A stretch of 64,000 bases of DNA from Epiperipatus broadwayi (lineage: Eukaryota > Onychophora > Udeonychophora > Euonychophora > Peripatidae): the NCBI GenBank assembly GCA_028023455.1, contig JAQFVV010000455.1:1-64000 (forward strand), read 5' to 3'. This document shows positions 58,000 through 64,000 of the stretch, in pieces. A program made the position numbers and the translations under genes. The notes beneath the pieces are model-generated. The model had not been told where the DNA came from. It made no database searches and worked only from the letters and a program-made list of their open reading frames with translations. Numbering within the stretch: position 1 is the first letter of the stretch; every line of letters starts with the position of its first letter.

Positions 58000-60900
58000 T
58001 ACTACAAAAAAGTTTATGGTGCTAACACATCTGTATCATGAGTTATGACATCCAATATGAGAGCACAGTTCACACCTTAACTAATAATGAAATAGTGCAC
58101 GAACATTAAATTTTATATTTAATCAAAAAAAAAAACTGAAGCCATGAATTTGAAGAATATTTTCATGTGATTTGCAAGATTTCATTATAGAGTGCATTTT
58201 AACTGATTTATAAAGGTATTACATTGTTTCTTTCAAGTTGTAACTTGTGATCCATCCATAAATTTAATGCCTTAAAATTTATTACAAGTAAACAAACTAT
58301 ATCATTACATCACACATGTGTTTATTAAATGATGGAACTATAGGCAATTTGAAGGTAAATTAGTTATATTTTCACTGGGACATTTTCTGTATTTTTTTGC
58401 TATTTAAAGGCTGAGTAAACTACAAAAAAAATCAGAATTTCAGTTATTAATTATTTTTGAGTTATTAGGTCAAGACCGCTTAACTTTCTATGATTTTATT
58501 CAAATTAGTGTTCTTGAGATTTTTCTTAACAAAGTTGCAAGTTAAAAATCTCATTCAATTAGCATATTAGTAATTGGTACTTGGAAAAGATAAAGATGAT
58601 ATGTAAAATATTAAATAATTATTTGAGTCCATGATTTAATAAAGGTTCAATAAAGTTGTCCTATGGTAGTTTGATACATTATAGATTTCCATTCAGTCTT
58701 TTTGATAAGAAATAACACTGATGTATAGAACATCTCAAGACTTTTTCCTCTTGCTAATATTAAAGAAAAAATAAAGGGGTGAAAAAATCAGTTTCAATTT
58801 ATTTTAAAAATATTTTATCTAATTAAAAATTCTTAAGCACTTGTTGACTTTGAGTTCTGATGAAAAAGTATAGTAAATGTGAACTAATTAAATGCACTGA
58901 GCCAGTTTTTGGCAAAACACTGCAGAATCATAATGTTTAGATAGTAGCCTTCTCTTAATAATTTGTTAAACAATAGTAAAGATAAGATACCTGTGTAGCA
59001 TGCTCCTGAGGTGGTCTATAAAATTGCATGCACTAACCATTTCTGCATCTCTGTGTATTATCGTCAATCTCATGCAAATACATTCACAAGAATCACTCAA
59101 CATGCATATTTATACAATAGAGGGGAAAAAGGATTGAATACAGATCGATATTTCTTGATCATGAACACACCATGTGGCACACATTTTCACCAATCCAATG
59201 TTTAACAATTTGTTCTAAAATGGATGTCAAGAGAAGAAAATACAAAGGGACTTAAGAAATTGCAAAAGATCTACATTCCATCAACAAAGGGGATTCATAT
59301 GTTCCATTGTCTGAAAAATGGAATATCTAATATTACGCATATTACATCATGTCAATTATTTAAACTTACCTGCACTGCACAATTTTAGTAAGCATGATGA
59401 TTCTGGGAGTGTTTATCTGAAAGCTGGCTCAGTGTATTTAATTAGTTTATATTTATTATAACTTTTCATCAGAACTTGATGTCACAAGAATTTCATAGTT
59501 TCATGAAAAGAGTTAATACTTTGGTAATTACTAATTAAAAATTCAAACATAGGTAACTTAGTAGAAACAAGGTTAGTATCTAGCTCTACTAAAAATTGAT
59601 TTATGACAAAAATATCTGTAAATTAATTTTAAAAAAAGATAGTTCCTGTTGTTTCATACAGGACTGTAATAAACACTAACTTATTAAAATAAATATACAA
59701 TATAAATTTACAATATATACAACTGATATATGTTTGCTGATAATGGAAGAAATGACTCAGATACCTTTCTAGGTTTACCTAATGCTGACAGTTGAATCAT
59801 CTTGTTGTGACAGTTTGTCTCATGTTTATATATGGTGAAATTTATAGGTGTACTGTGACAGTTTGCAGCATATAAAGTTTATATCTAACAGCTTACAATC
59901 CAACATGAACTTGCCTCATTGATTTAACAATACAATGGACAACATGATTCACACCATTTAGCTCTAAGTCTTATTTGTTGTTGACCAATTTTATCTTTTA
60001 ATAGACTGTCTGTTTGTAGCCAAATCCCCTTCTATAATGAGAGCAATCAGATTCTTGAGTACCATCATCTGTTTCTGCTATTAAATGTCTGATTTAATCA
60101 GATATCCCTTGATCTACAGGATGATGCTTAATCTGATCAAAATAAAATGAGTCTGGACAAGCCCATTAGTTAATGATAAATTGAGCTATGGCATCCCTTC
60201 TTACAGAGAAAGAATACGTATAACATTAATTAAATTGAAAAATAACAATAATTATTCTAGAAGAAGAGATATTCTAATTGAATATAGGATAGTGTAAAAA
60301 GAAGACTAGAATATTTTAGGTAACACTTCATTCCAGAAGACTGGCTGCTAAGTAAAAGAGGAATGTTCAACTCTAATATATCACTACTATGCCTGGTCCA
60401 AAGAATGGATTTATAGATTTAAGAATTCTTTACAAAGTTATTTGTTTGATATTATTTTACTTGTCATAAGATTTTAAATCCTATGTAATTATTACTATTA
60501 TTACATAAGAATATAATTTATGTTTAGATTTTGTAAATACCTTTGCTAATAATTAAAACAGAAAATATTATTTTAATTCCAGTTGCCTACTTAATTTATT
60601 AAGATTAGTTATCGAGAGTCACGATAACAAAGTTTATGTCTATAGATACTTATACGAAATTCAAGTTGCTAAGCAGGAAATTTGTTTTACACTTTGAAGT
60701 CTGATGTTCAACATCTGGGATTTGCAACTCTATTTCTACTAATATGCATCGTATTGAAAAATCATTATTTCTGCGTTGTCATGCAGTAAGTAAGCAAATA
60801 TTTGCCTCGTAATATTTTTAGATCCTGTTTTAATAAAAGCTGTTTTTAATAAAGCGTTTATTTGCATTTTGAGACTGCTTAGAATATTTATGATCTTCAA

Positions 60901-61645
60901 ACTTTTAGTGAACATTGTTTTGACAACAAATTTTTTGTTTATATAGTTGGCTCCAAATCCATGAACAATTTTGTACAATGGAGTGTATCACCCGCATTGA
61001 AAACAATCATCGGAGTGGTCTTTTATTTAGAAAAACATTTGGGAAAATCCTTAAAAATTAATTTTTGAATGGAATTCTTTGAATGAAACCAAAAATATCG
61101 CAAAATTTTAGCTTACTTAATGCTTTTAAAGAAGCATATAATGTTTATTCTATCACAATTCTACAATTTAGTATAAATTTGAATAATCAATTACTAGATG
61201 ATATTTGTTAAATCAATATCAAGTGATGTTCATATCCTAATATTAGTTTCTGGTATATTATCTTCATGTGAATCTAGTGCACCTGTGTTTTAAGCATATG
61301 CACCTTTCATCCAGTAGCTAGCTTTTACACATTTTCAGTATCATGTTAACTAGCTTTAAATTCAAAAATTACTGTTTTGAATTCAAGCCTACTCAGTTTA
61401 ACTTCTTCAATATTATTTAGTTTTAACTTTTAAGATTAAGATAAAATAGTTTAACAATGGAAACAATTAATTGATCTCACATGAGTATTATTCTAGTTGT
61501 TGACAATGAATGCTATCTGATGTATATAAAAGCTAAGTATCCATACAGAAGTGATATGTGGACACCCTGACAGCTTAATATAAATGTATTAGAGAAGTTT
61601 AAGGATGGTCATTAAAATTTTAATAACCCTATGACAAGATTACCA
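58000..61645. other. AT-rich intergenic DNA, nothing recognised
   Basis: No coding region with a recognisable domain, RNA gene or strong repeat could be supported in this stretch. Confidence 0.45.
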
Positions 61646-61649
61646 TTAT

Positions 61650-64000
61650 TTTTAATCATTATCACTGCACTGCAGGATGAAAGTCTCTCCAATCACATTG
61701 TATTAGCAAACTTATTTATTTAATTCATCCATCTCACACGTGGTCATTTTATAGATCTTCACAATGTAGAATTCAACTATTTGTCTATTATCAATTTTTC
61801 TAGAAATATGCTTAATCCCAGTTCATTTTAGTATCTTATTTTTTTAATGATGCTAGTGTTTAACTGTTTGTTCTCTCCCCCAAATATTTTTATTTTAATC
61901 CCTTCTTATTGAATAATATGAAATTTTAAATTTTTCTTCAGTTTCCAAGTCTCATATCTATAAGTAAGAATTTGTAAAATAACATCTATATTTATATTAG
62001 TCATTCATTCATTGAACTAGAGATTATCTAACAATGAATATTCCTGTAGTATAATTTTCAGTATACTCTCATACAAGGTAAGAGTTGGTATGTATCCATT
62101 TTAATACCTTATAGAGGGGTATAATTATAAACATATGATCTAAGACATATAAAAAAGATGTATGATATCCAAAATGTATATTCCATGCTGAACCAGTGGT
62201 CATTGGTTGACCCAGACCACAATATCTTAACATATCTTCATCATTTAACTGTAGTAATTGGCTATCTATCTATGTATACTGAATAATGACAAAAGATATG
62301 TGTAAAAGAGATTGTGGTTTGGACTAACAATGAATGCTGGTTCAGCATGAAATGTATATTTGGGGGATAATACATTCTTTTTACATGTCTTTGGTCATAT
62401 GCTTATTATTACATCCCCCCAAAAGATGTTAAAAGCAGATAGATACTAGTCCTTACCTTCCTGTGAGAATACTGTAATAAAAATTACACTATGGAATTAT
62501 TATACATTTATTAAAAACCTATTTTTTTCAAACAATCATATTTTTCTTTTAATTTTAAGTTATTTTTAACCAAAAGCATTCTATCCAAATTTAATTTTAT
62601 GACAAGTTACATCTATTATGTTTAAGTCTGTATTAATAATCAAATCAAAGTATTTATAGTTAACTTCTTCTAATTCATCGTTATCAATCTTTATTCTTTG
62701 CATTTGGAAAAAATTGTTGAACAATACTTTGGTCTGTTTAGCATTTATCTTTAGATCTACATTCTATATATTTAACAGACAACTCTTGCAACATTTCCTA
62801 AAGCTCTGAAATATTATATGCAAAAGCAGGCACATTGACTTCAAAGTCTACATGGCTTAAATAATCTCCATTTACTTTTGTTCTCTTAGTTTTCTATTTC
62901 AGTCTGCTAAACACATCATGTTAGTCAATATAAAAAGTTTGGGTGGTATGAAGTTATTCTGTCCTACACCATTCTCAATGTTAATCTTCTTAGTGTCATT
63001 ATATAATCTAATTATTGCTGTTACTATTTGATAAATATTTTTCAGAATATGGGAATATGTCTGGGGTTTATATTTAGATGATCCAATGCTTTAATCATGG
63101 ACAATATGCTTGTAAAATGAAATGCCTTTTAATATTCTACAAATCCAAAGCCCAATGGCAACTCATAATCATTGGTCATTTTTATAACTTCTCTCAATAC
63201 TTGGATATGTTCACTTTGCTAAAACAACTTTTAAATCCAGCTTGTTCTTTTGATTGGTTAAAATCCAAAACTCTTTATAGATGAGTTGTAATTATCTTAG
63301 TAAAAATTGTACATAAAACTGTAATTTCTAATATTTTCTTTGTCACCTTTTTTAAATATTAATATTACTAGTGCATTCTTCCAAATCATCTTTATCATTT
63401 AAACATTTATAAAACTTTGACAATGGTTTTTCTACTTCTTCATCTGCATTTTTTTTAAAATATGGATTATAATACTGTCAATTATCTGGAGTCTTCCTTT
63501 CTTCATAGATTTAATTGCAAGTCTCACTTGTTCATTTAAAATGCTGGGCAATTTAGATGATGTAGTAATTATTGGAGATACCTTATTTTTTTGTTCTTAT
63601 TACTATATAATTCTTAATAGAACTCTTCCATACAATTCATAATGTTGTTTCTCTTTTTAGTAATAGCTCCATCTTTGTTTTTATAGTAGTTATAAATTTT
63701 CTACCAATAGCCAAAGTGTTATTTTACATTTTCGAGACTTTTATTCTTTTCTACAGTTTCCTTGCTAATTGACAATTACATTTTTTAATATCATTATTAA
63801 TTTGTTTTTATATCATTTTACAAAACTCTAGATATTCAATTCTTCTTAGTGGACTATTTTTATATACTTTCATATTCCTTCTTTGCTTTATATATTGTCA
63901 GTTGTTCTTAGTGGCTCATTTTTATATACTTTCATATTCCTTCTTAATTTTATATAGTCTTGCTTTTTTATACCAGCTAGATTTGTTACAGTTCTTAATG
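61650..64000 (-). pseudogene. RTE-like LINE, heavily decayed, runs off the window
   Basis: From right to left on the minus strand: Lys-rich linker after the endonuclease (63600-64000, with a tandemly repeated ~65-bp piece at 63840-63955), fingers region (63300-63560), palm and thumb ('CNNFF'/'LN.RPKYCSTIF'-like near 62680-62790) and the C-terminus at 61665-61740 ('GETFILQC'-like, matching 14.7 kb). The 3' tail 'gtgataatgattaaaa' is at 61645-61670. A diverged F1 copy (62150-62410) is inserted in it. All frames are broken; the 5' part lies beyond the window. Confidence 0.65.
62150..62410. repeat. Foldback family F1, diverged two-arm copy inside the RTE relic
   Basis: 'tccatgctgaaccagtggtc' (62185) on one side and 'tgctggttcagcatgaaat' (62335) on the other are inverted versions of the family's core, so both arms are present, around a ~150-bp centre. 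Confidence 0.6.

Overview
The window is AT-rich, intron- and repeat-dominated animal DNA. It has APE-type LINE relics with (CATCA)n or GATAATGATG-like tails, a cut-and-paste transposon with TA target duplication, tRNA-derived retroposons, many foldback MITEs and long trinucleotide microsatellites, but very little host coding sequence. No bacterial, organellar or phage feature is visible. A molluscan, probably cephalopod (octopus-like), source fits the repeat style and the lineage-specific LicD-type gene. This is an inference from general familiarity, not a proven assignment.

Layout. 1-2.8 kb: two diverged ~700 bp direct repeats, each carrying an 18-bp minisatellite. 3.7-4.9 kb: an inverted-repeat-bounded segment with a foldback-family copy inside. 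5.97-7.34 kb: a complete but dead Tc1/mariner-superfamily element (DD41D-like spacing, third Asp lost). 7.88-9.77 kb, minus strand: the one convincing host gene, an intact single-exon coding region for a type II membrane protein with a C-terminal LicD/fukutin-type domain, preceded by a clear splice acceptor. 10.25-10.47 kb: a nearly perfect 216-bp palindrome. 14.0 and 31.0 kb: two copies of a very short tRNA-derived retroposon with target-site duplications. 14.39-15.21 kb: a hairpin MITE split by a 5'-truncated RTE-like LINE tail.

15.2-20.7 kb and 24.6-28.3 kb are two copies of a ~2.9 kb non-coding duplicated unit. Copy 2 carries a clean 780-bp TTAA-flanked insertion; copy 1 carries an extra 2.55 kb bounded by 8-bp direct repeats. 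Between the copies lie a T-rich stretch that looks like a decayed C2H2 zinc-finger array (21.1-22.1 kb, weak) and an open, Lys/Glu-rich ~500-codon reading frame broken by one in-frame TGA (22.6-24.1 kb).

34.5-38.6 kb holds RTE fragments, a three-copy direct/inverted repeat array and a 586-bp foldback element. 38.8-43.2 kb holds two copies of one APE-type LINE fused head-to-tail with no spacer, both minus strand, followed by a 264-bp (ATT)n tract. 44-58 kb is intergenic, with members of the same foldback family, a ~190-bp satellite-like family (45.5, 50.0, 52.8, 53.1 and 53.7 kb) and two more hairpins. 61.65 kb to the window end is a badly decayed RTE element on the minus strand.

Functionally the window is a gene-poor interval around one secretory-pathway LicD gene. 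Its interest lies in nested and templated insertions whose order can be read from the junctions.
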